From Verticillium longisporum (lineage: Eukaryota; Ascomycota; Sordariomycetes; Glomerellales; Plectosphaerellaceae): a DNA stretch of 64,000 nt. A program made the position numbers and the translations under genes. Below are positions 10,882 to 24,344 of this stretch, piece by piece (the stretch's first letter is position 1; each line of letters opens with the position of its first letter). The DNA lies in assembly GCA_019188255.1 (NCBI GenBank), contig JAETXT010000006.1, positions 1,984,001-2,048,000 on the forward strand, in the 5' to 3' direction. A model generated the notes under the pieces. It had not been told where the DNA came from. It ran no database searches and worked only from the letters and a program-made list of their open reading frames with translations.

Positions 10882-12731
10882 GGGCTGTGGCGTGGACTTT
10901 TCGTAAACATGGTTGGTTCATGGGGATCGAAGGCGTACAACGAGCATCACCAGGCGGGGTTTTCTGCCAATCAAGGAGTTTAGGGACACAAGGACAGACA
11001 GGACATGGGACAGCTTTTTCAAGACTACAGCTCAAATTGCAGCTTGGTTGGTGAAGCTTTATGATTTTCTTTTGAGATGGGTTACATGGCTTAGAGAACG
11101 TGGTAAGGAGCGAGTAGCCGTTGAGTCAACTACCAAATACCACAGAAATGACAAGAAGCATCCTGACACTCCCTTTCCTCTGTCGATATTTGACCTGCCA
11201 AGGGGGGAACAGATGGAGCCGCACTCCAATCCGCCAAACAGAGGTATCCCCAGAAAGACTCCTCACTTCGGAACTCCTAACACATCGCATAACAATCAAA
11301 TACTCTGAATTCGACTTACTACATAGTCGGCGACGCCTTAAGTGAGCTCACCTCTAACGAGTGTGGCTTTTTTGTTCCCCCCCCTTGCCCCCTTGCTAAG
11401 GCTGTGCTACGAGAAGACGGCTCACGACGTGACGCGTCCCGGCGATCCCGACGAGGCAGTGCCGCCGGCAAGGAACGAGGGACCAAATGAGATTCGGTGC
11501 CACAGCAGCTGCACCTCGACATCAAACGGATCGGCGCGGCCCGTGTGCTGATTGACGAGGTGACGCCAAGGCGTACGGTGTGACGTTGTAGTGGATGCCA
11601 TGGGTTGGGCTTCAATGCGGTCCATTCGGCACTTGAGAAGTCGAAATGACCCGGTTAGTCATGAAAACGACGCTACCATGTTAGCGAGAGATCTGGCGGT
11701 GCACCGGCCTGCTTCGGAGGCCGCACGGTGAAGTACGGAGACGAGGCCTTGGAGAAAGACAGAGGGCGGCACGTGGGCCCCACTTTTGCCGAGAGGGCGG
11801 AGCGGTATTCGGCGGCTGCACGGCCGACGGGCGGGTGCATGCTTGTGTTTGCCAGCTACAGCAGCATTGGCTTGTGGGTAGGTGTTCGAACAGATGAGGC
11901 TCTGTGTTCAAATTCGTCTGTCATCGAATGTGTTCGAATGTCTTGATCGTATACTGACGCCAGGACAGCAGCTTCTGTCAGTACAGTGCCATTTTGGCGG
12001 CCCACACCTAGTGTCATTTTACAGCGTTTTTCCAGACAGATGATCGTACGTTAGGAAGAAGATCCTAGAATCAAATTAGCAAAGATATGGCGATGGATTG
12101 AATCCAATACCAGTGTATAGTGGTCGACGTTTGGCTCTGAAGCACAAACAGGAATGACCCACATGGGACAAAAGACCAGCAAGGGCAAGGGTGGGTCGCG
12201 CTTTCCTCAAACATGTCCCGCCCGGCAGCACCTGACGTGACGAGATTGTGCGCGTTCACGACTTTGCAGCTTCGCTTGAGCTCGCCTGCGTCACCCAGCA
12301 AACACCACACCAGATCGCCAAGCACAATCCCAACACATCCGCCAATAGAGGGCACATCCTCCAATAGAGGGCAGTTGGCTTGTCGCCCAGGAGTATCGCC
12401 AACTGCGCGGTCCAATCCCTGCGGTGCGCTACCGTTGCCAGCCAATCCGACGCTGCCGCCGACCACCTTTCATCGGCCTCCCGCATAACGTACGGAAGCC
12501 CTGATGGAGATTCTCAGAGAACCTCAGCGTCCTAACTTCTTGTCTCTTCCATCGTCGCGCGAAACGGGGCGGCGTCACTTGTCCCCAAGATACCAGTCAC
12601 TCCATGGGTGACACTGCCGTGACGGACGGACCTCAAGCTCTCCCTCCCTCCCAGCGTCGTTCTTCATGGGGCATCGCGTGACATCGCCCTCGCAACAACG
12701 TTCGGCAATCCATACGCCTTAACCCGCCATC
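10882..12731. other. intergenic between pho89 and RdRP
   Basis: About 1.85 kb. The first few hundred bases are presumably the pho89 3' UTR and the last few hundred the RdRP promoter. No gene-like frame or RNA gene is recognised. Confidence 0.5.
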
Positions 12732-15700
12732 ATGGAGGTCTTCTTGTCAAACGTGCCCGTGGATCTCAGCGACCGGAGCTTGCACACGCAGCTTACGCCA
12801 TACATGAACGCCCTGGGCATCCTCGATTGGCAGTGCACCAAGAACCGCGCCCAGAAAACCGCCTTCATTGCTTTCCTCGACAAGTCTGATGGCCACAAGT
12901 TTCTCCAGCGCCATGGCAAAGTCGCCGGCGCCGGCCCGGTAGCAAACCCCTTGTCCGCTCACAGAATTGCTGGGCGACGGGATCTGGCGCGCCTCACCCT
13001 CATGCGTTGCCATGTCTATGCGTCTCTTCGAAACGAAGCCCCAGACCCTTTCTTGATCAAGAGCCTCCAAATGCGCCAGGGCGTACGCCTACGCAACGGC
13101 AAAGCCCCCGAGGATGACACTCACCAAGACATGGTCTTCGAGGCCTCAGGGCTGGCATGCGGCCACCTCTCGCTCGTGAATCCGACCAAGAGTCTGACCT
13201 TTGTTGAGCAATGTTGGTTCGATGCTCCTGGTCACGTTCGCTTTGCCAACAAGACGCTACTCGCTCGCTTCCCCGACAGCGCCGTCATCCTCCACTTTGC
13301 CTACGAAACAATCACCCATCTGATCCACGATTCAAAGGCCGCAACTCTAACGGCAGTCCTCCGCGAAGCCCCCCGCATTTTCCTCAGCAACAGCCTCGAC
13401 GACAGCATGGCCGCACTTGATGTCAGAGGTGGCAGCAGATCCCGGTACCGCGTTCTAGACCGCTACACGTATATACCCGCCATGCGTCATCACCAAAAGT
13501 ACGTTGCGAGCTGCTTGGTGTACCAGTTTGCCTGCGAATCCAAACACTTCATTCGTCTCGTGAGCCAATTGAGACATCGGCAGCTCTTCCCCATGGTGCA
13601 TGAGGATCTGCCCCTGACACGAGAGCCCACCAAGTACCTCGAAGACTTTGAGACCGCAAACCTGAGGTTCCAGGCCAATCTGTCCGAGTGCGAAAGGAAG
13701 CGAATCGTTCCTTTCCGCCTGTTATTCCTAACACAAGCACTGGCGTCGAACAACTACCTGCACCCGCACGTTGCCGACTCGCTCCTCTTCTGCATTCGCC
13801 AGGCATTCAGCACAGCCAGGATAGCCCAACAGCCGCACGACCCTGTTTCTGCCGAGGCGATGAAGAGTCTATACCAGGACATTCCATATCCGTACCCAGG
13901 CATGGAGCCCAGTGACCTGGATCCTGTGGCTTTGATGGCCCACCTCCTCAAGAAGGAGGCTCGCACCCGAAAAGAAGCAGCCATGACGGCTTTCAAGCAC
14001 ACATCGAATAAAAACTACGCCTGGGTCTTCAAAGCCAACGTCACGCCCACCAGGATTACCCTTCATGGCCCCGCGTATGAGCCGATGAATCGAATTCTCC
14101 GCAAGTTCCCCGATCACGCTGAATATTTCATGCGAGTCCAATTTTGTGACGAAAATGGCGACGATATTTTCCTCTCGGCCAAAGTCTCCAACGACCACAT
14201 CTACAACCGATTCCGCAGAGTGTTACAGAGCGGCATTCAAATTGCTGGTCGCGTCTACTCTTTTCTCGGTTTCTCTCACTCTTCATTGCGCTCTCACTCA
14301 GCCTGGTTTTCTGCACCCTTTGTTGACAAGACGGGTCAGCTTCAGTCCTACTTCATCATCATCAAGTCTCTCGCCGACTTTGAGCATATCAGGATCCCGG
14401 CCAAGTGCGCCGCAAGGATCGGACAAGCATTCTCAGAAACAACCTCATCAGTGTCCCTCGTCGACCACGGCATCGTCTGCCAGTTTATACCCGACGTCAA
14501 ATACGGCAACCGTGTCTTCAGTGACGGAGTCGGAACAATCTCGAGGGACGCGTTGGAGACCATCTGGCCTCACCTGCCCCGCATGGAATCTCTGCCAACT
14601 TGTCTGCAGATCCGTTGGGGAGGCGTCAAGGGGATGCTTTCGTTGGACTCGAGACTCCCTGGCCGCGTGATGAATATTCGCCAGGAATCCATGCTCAAGT
14701 TTCCAAGTACCGACTTGGACAATCTGGGCATCTGCGGCGCTGCGTCTCGCCCACTCAGGATGGTGCTCAACCGGCAAATGATCAAAATCCTTGAGGACAT
14801 GGGCGTCCGAGACGAGTGGTTCTTCAGCCTGCAGAAGCGAGAGCTGGAACGACTCCGCGCCGTTACGGCTGATGCGTGGAACACCGGGGCCTTTCTGCAG
14901 CTCCAGGGCATCGGCTCAGCATTTTACCTCTCGACATTCATCAAGACGCTCGACAAGTATGGTATCAACTACAGGCGCGATGACTTCCTGCGGTGCACTG
15001 TGGAGGCCGTGGTGCTTAGAGAGCTCCGCCTGCTGAAACACAAGGCGAGGATCCCCGTGCCTCAAGGCGTGACTTTGTTCGGAATCATGGATGAGACTGG
15101 GTTCCTTTCCGAAGGCGAGGTTTACGTGTGCTACGACTCGCGCTACAACGGCTCTCTGCCAATTGACAGTACTCTTAGCGATGGAAACATTCTTGTAACC
15201 CGGTCCCCTGCTCTCCACCCAGGCGACATTCAATGGGTGAGGATGCGGACGCCGCCCGTGGGACATCCATTGCGAGACTTGAGGAACTGCATCGTCTTCA
15301 GCCAAAATGGCGAGCGAGACCTGCCGAGCCAGCTTAGCGGTGGCGACCTCGACGGCGATCTGTACAACATCATCTGGGATCGACAGGCACGCCCGAAGCG
15401 CTTTTTCGCCCCCGCCGACTATCCTCGGATCACACCAACGGAGCTGAACCGCCAAGTCACGCGGGACGACATGGCTGGTTTCCTCGTCGACTTTATGAAG
15501 TCCGACGTGCTCGGCATGATTGCCACGAAACATCTCATCTTGGCAGACCAAAAAGAGGAGGGCACTTTGGATGCAGACTGTATCATTTTTGCCGAGATGC
15601 ACTCCACTGCGGTTGATTTCTCCAAGACGGGCATTCCTGTGGACATGCAGGCCATGCCAAAAACCAACAGAATCCGCCCCGACTTGTAGGTGTCCCCGTT

Positions 15701-16769
15701 TCGCTTCATGATTCCTTCTTTGTCTCTTTTCTTAGTCAGGTACAGCGAGCTAACAGCCCATAGCTTTGCTCCGGCTCCTCCCACCCAGTACGTCGGCCGG
15801 CAGCAGATTGACTTTGTCGAAAAGCCGTCTGCCTCTTTTTACGGCGGCGAGGACGAGGAAGAGGATGCTTTCCGGCCGGCGCACAAGTTTTATCGGTCGG
15901 GCAAGATCCTTGGCCGCCTTTACCGCAACATTGACGAAAAGCGCATGTGGGATCAAGACGTCCGACGCCCTGTCACAACGGAAGGTCCAACTGTTTGGGA
16001 GCAATTCATCGGCATGATGGAGAAGAAACTGTCGGAGCATGCTCCCGGGGTCGGCAGGATTTCCTGGGAACACTGGAAAGCTGAAGCCTGGGCGCTTCGA
16101 AACATGTAAGTCAAGCCTCATAAAGCCTTCTCATGTACTGCATGATTCGCTGACAGACGTAGGTATGAGGATGCTGTACACAATGCCATGTACGAATACT
16201 CGGACAGCCACCTGAGGATGTTGACAGAAGTCGAGGTCTTTTGTGGCTTCATTTTCAGCAAGACAGGGGCGCAGACGCGACGGCAGGCCGACAACTCGAA
16301 GAAGCTCAAGGAGACGTTTGAGCGCGTGTCCGAGACTCTTGTTGCCAATATACGACAGCGTACCCGGGAGACCGAGGAGGATGCGCAGCCCATGCCTCCT
16401 GGATCGGCTTCGACGTCAAGCGTGGATGATCCCCTCGAGCGGGCACTGGCACCAAACCTGCGTGCGTTGGAGTTCTCGTGGGCATGCTTGCAGGTAGGCC
16501 TCGAAGATGACGAGCACGACAACCGCGCCACCATGCAAAGCTTCAAGATTATCGCAGCGAGTTGCTTCCTCAAGGAGGTCACTGAATTTATCAATCGTCT
16601 TATGAATGGTAAGGTTGCATCGACGGCCACCGCGAGCGGCATCGGTGGGGGCTTTGTGGGCGTCAATGGAAGGTCGCATGATCCGACATTGTTCCCGCAG
16701 TACGGAGCGAACCCATACAATTTTGACGCAGGACATCTCACGAACTATGGATTTACGCAGTATCTTTAA
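12732..16769 (+). CDS. RNA-dependent RNA polymerase (SAD-1/QDE-1 family)
   Basis: Cellular RdRP (PF05183) that makes double-stranded RNA for small-RNA pathways such as quelling, meiotic silencing or other RNAi branches. Three exons (12732-15685, 15764-16105, 16163-16769) give 1300 residues. Introns start GTAGGT and GTAAGT, and both junctions keep the frame. The catalytic signature is complete: SGGDLDGDLYN with D872, D874 and D876. The N-terminal 60 residues have an RRM-like pattern (VFLSNVPVDL then FIAFLDK), typical of the SAD-1/RRP-3-like groups rather than of QDE-1. The paralogue group cannot be settled by eye. The C-terminal part after the catalytic core includes the helical region to the final TQYL. 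No Dicer or Argonaute gene is in this window. Confidence 0.94.
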
Positions 16770-19700
16770 GGACTTATCGGAAGACGGCTGAATGGACCAG
16801 GAATGATAGCAAGTATGGGATGAAGGGAGCAAAAACTGTCGAGGTGGAGGTCAAGATTTACGACGTTGACGAGAATCATGCCAAACGTAGCCAATATGGA
16901 ATTTACCTTGAGTGATACAACGCACCCACATGAACCCACGTTCATGATAGAAACCCCAGCCAAAGTACTGTTACTACCCGGGTAGGTCGAAAGCATGCCA
17001 AGCGATCTGTCCAAAACGCAGACCTTTGTCAATGCAGTTCGTCATCAAATCCTGCCAAATATCATCTCCGACAACTCGGTAACCCATATCCAGAGGCCAG
17101 AATATGCCCCAAAGGTAGTATGCGCAATGTTGCAATCTGCACTCCCGCATTGTCGGTCATTACTGCGAGCCAGGCAGGACTACATCAGCCCCGTCTTCCC
17201 TAAGCTTAAGCCTCATACCAGGAAATTCCTTCCACATGGAGACTCCCAGGTGAGCGTGGCTGAGATCACCGCTCCATGCAACAGAGCATCACATCGAATA
17301 CCAGCCAGACGGCCGAAAATGACATCTAGAACAAGCGGCAAGTGGGGGAATAAGGAATATACAAACCGCCCCCCCCTCTTTGTCTGACTTCGTGGCAGGT
17401 CTGCCGCCCCTTTTGTGCGGCCGATCAGGCTCACTCCACGCCCAGACATCGGATGCCCGCGATTGCTGGCTTTGCTCCTGTGTCTCGTGCACCGTATCAA
17501 GATGTACGTATGGACCGAGACGACGTTCATGTCTGACCAGCCGGGCGCGACCCCGACCGAGAGCACGCTGGTCGAGGCATGTGTTGCTTGTTCGCAGGTG
17601 CCTTCAAGAAGGTGTAGCACCCCCTGCTGCAATGTTTGGTTAGCAATATACCTTGCATAAACTCGGGCCAGAAAGGGGGACTTGGTTTGTTGTCCTCGAT
17701 TGTCACCATGATGCATGAGATCGACAGGTCTGAGGAGCGAACGTTCGCCTTGGCCATCTTGTTATCCCGGGGAGGCGGTCCGGATTGTGGCCTCGTCCGG
17801 CAAAGGTACACCGCGAGGCGAATAACAAGTTTCCCTATTCCTCCCCCTCTAAGGAGCGGTTCAGGAGTGACCAAGCTGCATCGCAAGAGAACAAAACACA
17901 GAATCTGCCGACTACCTTGCCAACGACGAATCTCCTGCCGAAAAATATTAGATTCAAACTCGACCGTGCATCGCAGCAAACTCGCTGTGTACTTGAGATC
18001 AAGCCACGGTGGGTGGCCAACTGTCGGTTGCAAAAGTTTACAGATGTGACGCATGTTCCTCACGGAGACGTGGATGGAGTTCTAGCTTTCTCAAGGCAGG
18101 CGTCTTGCGTGCGTCGAAGCCCATCGGCGGCAAACTCCCAATCATGTGAACGAACCAATACACCCCAGGATGCCACGACAATGGCTTGTATGCCCGGCGT
18201 GCAAACCCGCACGCCCTGGTACCTTGACGTCGTCGCCAGATGCCGACTAGTCAGCCATCTGACGCCTGACAAGGACATGTTATCGATGCCCAAGCTCCTG
18301 GGACCATCCCGTATCAATGTTCCGCAACCCCCACCTGTCACGTTGCCCCCTCCTTTTACTGGTAGGCACCAGGAAGCAGAATCCAACATCGCTCATCATC
18401 AACCCGTAAGATCGTTGCCGAGATACCGACGTCGACAGTCTTAACACATCAACACCATGGTCACTGCTCGGCTTGCCTCGTGTATGTTATCTTTTCCAGT
18501 ATGCTGACAACAAGAGGATGGATGTTGAAGGACATTGTAACTGAACAACATCAGACCCTAGTCCATGCCAGGAATAGCAAATCAAAAGGTGGGACTCAAC
18601 AGCTAGAGCATTCGTGAGCAATGGGCCAGCAGATATCCTCCCGAAATAGGGGCCGAAGAGCGCAGAGTTTCCTGTGGGCAACGCCCTGTACAGTTTGCAT
18701 TTGTCACCGGGTCGATTGCCTGTTGGAGCCTCAAGGTTGATTAATAAACATATGTTTCAACAGTTGCAATCGCCGCGTATATCCACGCGGAACTCTGATT
18801 CTCTGCACGGGCTTAGCTCAGTAGACCAATCTTCCAAGCTTACGTAGCGAAAGCAAACTGTAGATAGGCGTGACATGGTCGGAGGATTACGTGCCCAACA
18901 GCTCGCGCCAACGGCTTCATTGTCGTCGTCTTTAAGACTGGCAGCATTTAGTGATGATTCTGCAGATCGAGTGTAGGCTTCATGATGAATGGCAAACTAA
19001 GGAAAAGGGACTACGGGCTTCAACTATTGAGATGGAACAGAGGGAAGCTGTGGAGAATCAGGCAAGCCGGGGTAAGCTCTGTGTCATCCAGCAGCAGTGA
19101 CGGGCTACTCGAATGGCATCAGCATGCTGGAACTATCGGATACTTCGGGTCTCCTTGCCGAATTCTAGCCACGGCAGCAGCCTTATTAGCATTGCGCGCC
19201 GCAGAATTAACCCGAAAGGGCGACACGCTGAACAGAGGGTAGCTCTGTCCGTGGGGCTCATTCTGAGTTCTAAACCATGGGACCGTGGAGTGTCAGAAAG
19301 AAAAGGTGGCATCGGCGTTTAGCTGGGAACAAAATTGGCATGGCGAAGTCGATACCTTTCAGTCGTGCGGAGTAAGACGTCTCGATTCAGGAGACAAGAA
19401 GAGCCTGCACCGAAATGCAGCGGGCCCTTCAGGGTAGGCGGATCATTTCCGATACTCTGTGCCCCTGCATTGTTGGTACGGGAGATCATGATCGTGTGTG
19501 AAGTTGATGAAGAGCTAATGGGCCACAGGTCGCAATTTCGATTCACCTGCAGGCCGCCAATAGTGTCGAGCCGCCGGGGACTATTTCGCGTGGCAAGCGG
19601 CGGGAGGCCTGAGAACGAAAACGGGGTCGCGAAAGAATAGGGGTTCAGTTCCGTACGTCAGCAGGGTCGTCTGTTTCGCCACGACCTCCACAATGCCTTC

Positions 19701-20843
19701 GCTACCTAGATTCAAGGATGGTCAGACATGAGCGATGGAGCCAGAAGGCGTGAAAGCGGCGACCATAACCGTAGGTCGAAGCGTGTCGGGCGGGCGGGCG
19801 GGTGTAGGGCCATAGTCGGGTGAGCCCGTGTCATATTGAGTTTGGCATGCCGCGCCAGGAAGAAGGTGGTCGCAGATTGTGTGCAACCACAACTTGAACA
19901 GCGTCCACCGCGAAAGAGGGCGGCCGACCTGAGCCGCATTTTCGCTGCGGCAGCCATTGTCCAGCGCAACAAACTCCGTTTCCAAGGGACCTTTTCGAGT
20001 TTCCATACAGGCCTTCCTTTCGTCGAAGCCCAGCCCAGCCAGCCCAGCCGGCAGCTGGTCTGGCCCTTGGTCCCAAGCCGTTGGAACGTTTGGATCGCTC
20101 AAGGATCTGAGCTGGATAGTGACATCGGCGTTCGGTGGGCACTGGGCACTCGGTTCGGTGGGTTGGATGGGTCCTTGCCAGAGTGGCTCCAGCTTGCCCT
20201 GGATCAGCGACCCTGCGCTCCGGGCTCTGTGTCTTTTCCTATTTGCTCGCTAAAGTGCAGTGGCGGAGGTTCGCCTACGCTCATTTGCCCTGAGGATCGG
20301 GTGTCAGTTTTGTGTGATGGTCCAGGGGTTCCATCGCATTGGCGATAACATGTCTAGGCTGGGCAACATCGGGTTGTCTCAGTCTTTCGGCCTGTGTCGT
20401 ATCGTCATGGAGCGTAGATGCCTAGATCTGTTGGCTGTGCATGATCGAGGTAATGATTAGAGGTTGCATCAAGTTATGTGCGCAAAGACCAGGTAAATGC
20501 AATGCAATGCACAAGAATTGAGTCTGAGAGACGGGCTGCTTGATTGAGAACAATGGGCCTCGGAGGCTCAGTTCGCTGAAAAGAGGAACGAACCAAAAGG
20601 GGAACCAAACATCAAGTATCTGAAGTACCGGAGGCGATTGGGTGGCGACTGTCGGTAACAGTGCCGAATGGCAGGAGCGTAATCACCAGCGGATTTCCCT
20701 GCCAGTTCGATGCGACCATAGGCGTAATGCATGCTTTGTTATGTGCGTGTGGTGCGGATGCGGTGCCGGTACTATGTATGTACGTAGTTCGTTGGTGGTG
20801 GATGGAGAGTGAAGCGGGGTTATTTGTGTGTGTGCGTGAGTGA

Positions 20844-20862
20844 GTGTGTGTGTGTGTGTGTG
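20844..20862. repeat. (TG)n dinucleotide repeat
   Basis: About nine uninterrupted TG units, preceded by a degenerate TG/TGAG stretch from 20824. Confidence 0.9.
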
Positions 20863-21299
20863 CATAGCTGAGACCTTGGTGCCCTCAAGACTCTTCCATG
20901 TGTACCTTATCACTGGATGGGCAGACATGGTGAGGCCCTGTCTGAAGCACCTCCTGATGAAGCTGCAGCATGTGTGGTGTTGTTGATTATGTTGACCTCG
21001 ATGTTGTACAAACAAATGCATCCAGATCCAGTGTCTTTGCAATATCAGATGGCAAGGTTGCCCCAAGCTCCCTGGTGATTGTGTTGGGGGGCTGTTTTGT
21101 TGTTCTAGTGAGGTGTCAGGCAGGTCAGGAGTCAGGAGCCAGTCGATGGTCCCCCTCCTGCCCGTCAGCAGACCCCACCCAAATCAATGACTGGGGAGGA
21201 CAGTGTTCCAAACGTACAGGACTGTGTGAATGTGTGGCTCTTGCCGTGGCTTACGCTGTTCTCCCTTGCTGCATCCAATCAAACACTTCGTATTCAGCA

Positions 21300-21780
21300 G
21301 CTGACACTGTCTTGCGCACTGCTCCTACCTCCCCCCTTTCTCCCCCTCCCCTCTGGCCCCCCCCCTTCCCCTTCCCTGAAGGCCCCAGCCCAGCACAAGC
21401 ACTCTCATCAGAGAAGCAAGAGGCAAGGGAGAAAGCTGGGATTGGAGAGGCTTTCAAGAGGGACGGGAAGGAGCAACCAGGCAAAGCCCCATAGCACTTA
21501 CCACTAGACGGCAAGCTATGGATACCCCATCCCCCGTCCCCCGTCCGCCCGTCCCCATCCCAACCACAGTGAGGCAGGCAAGAAAAAAACCTACCCTTCG
21601 AATCCACTCCTCCTCTGCCTTGCCTCTTGTCCCCCCCAAACACCACCATCACCACCACAACAACCTCCCTCCTTCTCACCCAAGACTGTTGGGCAACCTC
21701 ACGAACCCCTCGACATTTGCCCCCCCCTCCTTTCTTGCTCCTCCCTCCTCCCTGCGCCTGCACCGTAAACTCATGCCTGC
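21300..21780 (+). promoter_or_regulatory. pyrimidine-rich promoter/leader tract of the RRM-R3H gene
   Basis: Long C/T runs on the plus strand (for example 21330-21380, 21720-21750) precede the start codon at 22363 by 0.6-1.0 kb. CT-rich tracts near transcription starts are common in filamentous fungi. The assignment is inference. Confidence 0.35.
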
Positions 21781-22362
21781 AGCGCATACCTGTCCCGACG
21801 CGGACTCGCTCTAAACCACACCTCAGCAACGAGCCAACCCTGCGTCACCCTTTTTGACGGTGGCATTCCTCGCCTGCTGCGCGTTCTGGATTCCTCTCAC
21901 CGTCACCCACACGACGCCTCACGAACCCACCCTGAGGCGGCTTGCACTGCGTTTGCATCCGCTCCCGCCCTCTGATCAAGATTGTTCCTGCTTCGAAATA
22001 GGCAGACGACGAATTTGCATCTCGGTAGCTCACTGTGGAGTCCCGAAGAGGAGCCAACCCACTGAATACAGCTCCCGCGCAACCAGAGACACTTGCAGCG
22101 ACTTGCCACATCGTGCGACCCCTCGGCTGCCCGCATGCTCTTCGCATCCCGTCGCTGAGAAACCTGCACGACCTGACGACAAGCTGACGAGACAAGGAAC
22201 GATACATTCGATCTCGCCGACACGAGACGCAAGCTTATTGTTAATGCTGCGACCTTTCCACGCTTGCATCACCCGCGCACTCTCTCTCACCGCCCGGGCT
22301 TCCTGCATCTGTCTGCCGACTCTTGCCAGCACATAGCCACTACAACCACAGCGCTCTTCATA

Positions 22363-24344
22363 ATGAGCCAGCAACAGCACGATATGTATCTCGACTACGC
22401 ACCTCCTTCGAATCGCTCTCCCAATTCCTCGCGCCCTTATCCCGGGGGCAGCGGCTTCCAACCCGGCATGTCTCTGCCTCGCCAGACCCAGCGGCCTTTC
22501 GATCCGCCTCTGGGCTCGTCTGCCCTCTACTCGACCGACCGTCTGACAGGGGGCTACAACCCGCGAGGCATGGATCAAATGGGCCATCAAGGAGGGATGC
22601 AAGGCGGCTATATGCCTGATAACAACCAGGCATGGCCTTACAACCCTGCAGCTGTTGCCACGGTCAATGGCGCCATGAACGGCACGAGCCGGCAGAGGAG
22701 CGTCAACCGACGCAACCCCATTCCTACGGTTAGTAGCATGCATGATGGCGTATGCGTTGAGCGTATGGTACTGACGGGCGTCGACAGAACTGGACCGATC
22801 AGGGCGGCATGGGCATGCCGTACGGCTCGGTTAGCCTCAACGGCACCCCTTTGTCCAGCGGTATGAGATACGACCAGGGACAGCATGACATGCGTGGCGG
22901 CCCTGGCGAAGAGCAGCTGATCCCTACGGCCATTGTCATCAAAAACATCCCCTTTGCGGTTCGCAGAGAGACTCTAGCGGGCCTCATGCTCGAGATGCAT
23001 CTCCCGCAGCCCTACGCGTTCAACTACCACTTTGACAACGGTGTCTTCCGTGGTCTTGCCTTTGCCAACTTCTCCTCGCCTGATGACACCAAGATCGTGA
23101 TCGAGGCCATGAACGGCATGGACGTCCACGGTCGCAAACTTCGCGTCGAGTACAAGAAGATGCTGCCAGAAGCCGAGCGTGAGCGCATTGAGAGGGAGAA
23201 ACGCGAGCGTCGTGGACAACTGGAGGAGCAACACCGTGCACCTATGCTTCACCAGCAGCCTTCTGTTTCTACGCTGAACAGCATGAATAACGGCCAGTCT
23301 CGTGGTGGAGCTAGCACCGCCCTCGGTATGTATCTGTCGTGCTCTGCAAATGTCCCCAAACCCGCTAACCCTAAAGCTTCAGGCGATGTGAACCTGAACG
23401 ATCCAGAGACACTCGAGTTTTACACGGAGCTCACCCTGTTCAAGCAGGATAATAACCGCGAAATCCTCATCTTCCCGTCGACTGTGGCACCTGAACAGCG
23501 CCGCCAGATTCACATCTTGGCTCACCATATGGGTCTGGAGCACCGTTCCCTTGGCGATGCCGGCTCGAGACAGCTCCATGTGCAGAAGCGCCATCTCCCC
23601 TCGCCCACTTCACAGATGCCCACGGCGCCCGCCGTCGGTCTGGATTACCACAAGAAGGGGCTCAGCAGGGCCGCTACCTTCGATTTTGCCGCAGACAGGG
23701 AGCGAGAGACCAGAGCCGTTACCGGGAACTACTCGCACATGCTGGGCCGCCAAGGACCCACCCTCGAGCTTCCTGGCAGCCCTGATGGCACGGGTCTTGC
23801 CAATCTTCGAGCTGCCAAGAGCTTTGCCGATCCCCGATCGTTTAGCCCCAGCCCTTCGGCCTCGTCGTCAAGCTACTTGACGGCTGTCAACAATGGCATG
23901 ATGCCTCCTGCCAGGTTCACTGAATATGCCAGCGGCATGAACCAGGGCAACTCACTCGCGACCCCCAACCTCACTCCGACTACGCCGGGCACGTCGAGCA
24001 CCCCTGGGAACGACAGCCTGCTGAACTCTCTGGGTGCGCTTAATCTGGGGGCTTTTGAGGCCGCGACTCATGCGCAGCCGCGTAACACCCCCGGCGCGAT
24101 CGGTAGTCAGCGTCCTGGCGCTGTAAACAGCCGCAACGGTGCCCCCGAGAGGCAGCCACGAGGCCCGGAATGGGAGGCGTCGGCTGGCTTTGGAGGCCGC
24201 ACCCGCACTAACGGCCATATGCAGCGAGGAAGCGGTAAGTGACACCCAGATCCGTCGACTGTGAGGCGTACTGGGCTAACCTGAACGTTGATAGAAGACT
24301 CGTCTGACAATGGCGCGCGTTCCACTGCGTCACGCTACCACTGA
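22363..24344 (+). CDS. RRM-R3H RNA-binding protein, Pin4/Cip1-Cip2-like
   Basis: Cytoplasmic RNA-binding protein resembling budding yeast Pin4/Mdt1 and fission yeast Cip1/Cip2, which affect stress responses and mRNA stability. Four exons (22363-22728, 22788-23325, 23383-24234, 24295-24344) give 601 residues in one frame. The 57-base second intron is a multiple of three but has GTATGT, CTAAC and CAG, so it is taken as real. Residues 1-165 are Gln/Asn/Gly-rich and disordered. An RRM at about 169-245 has RNP2 (IVIKNIPF) and RNP1 (FRGLAFANF). A basic-acidic helix follows, then an R3H domain at about 303-370. The rest is Ser/Pro/Asn-rich. The start methionine at 22363 (CATAATGAGC) is preferred over an in-frame ATG at 22264 inside the leader. 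Confidence 0.92.

Larger units (their letters stand above)
16770..22362. other. 5.6-kb gene-poor stretch
   Basis: No frame in this stretch shows recognisable domains or credible splicing. It contains a TG dinucleotide repeat near 20.85 kb and a pyrimidine-rich tract at 21.3-21.8 kb that probably belongs to the leader or promoter of the RRM-R3H gene. Non-coding transcripts are possible but cannot be shown from sequence. Confidence 0.5.

Noticed and set aside
14916..15602. 228-codon open frame antisense to the RdRP
   Set aside because: It overlaps the catalytic DLDGD segment on the opposite strand and has no independent features.
18808..18880. tRNA-like A-box (GGGCTTAGCTCAGTAGA)
   Set aside because: No B-box (GGTTCGAATC-like) follows and no acceptor or anticodon stems can be formed.
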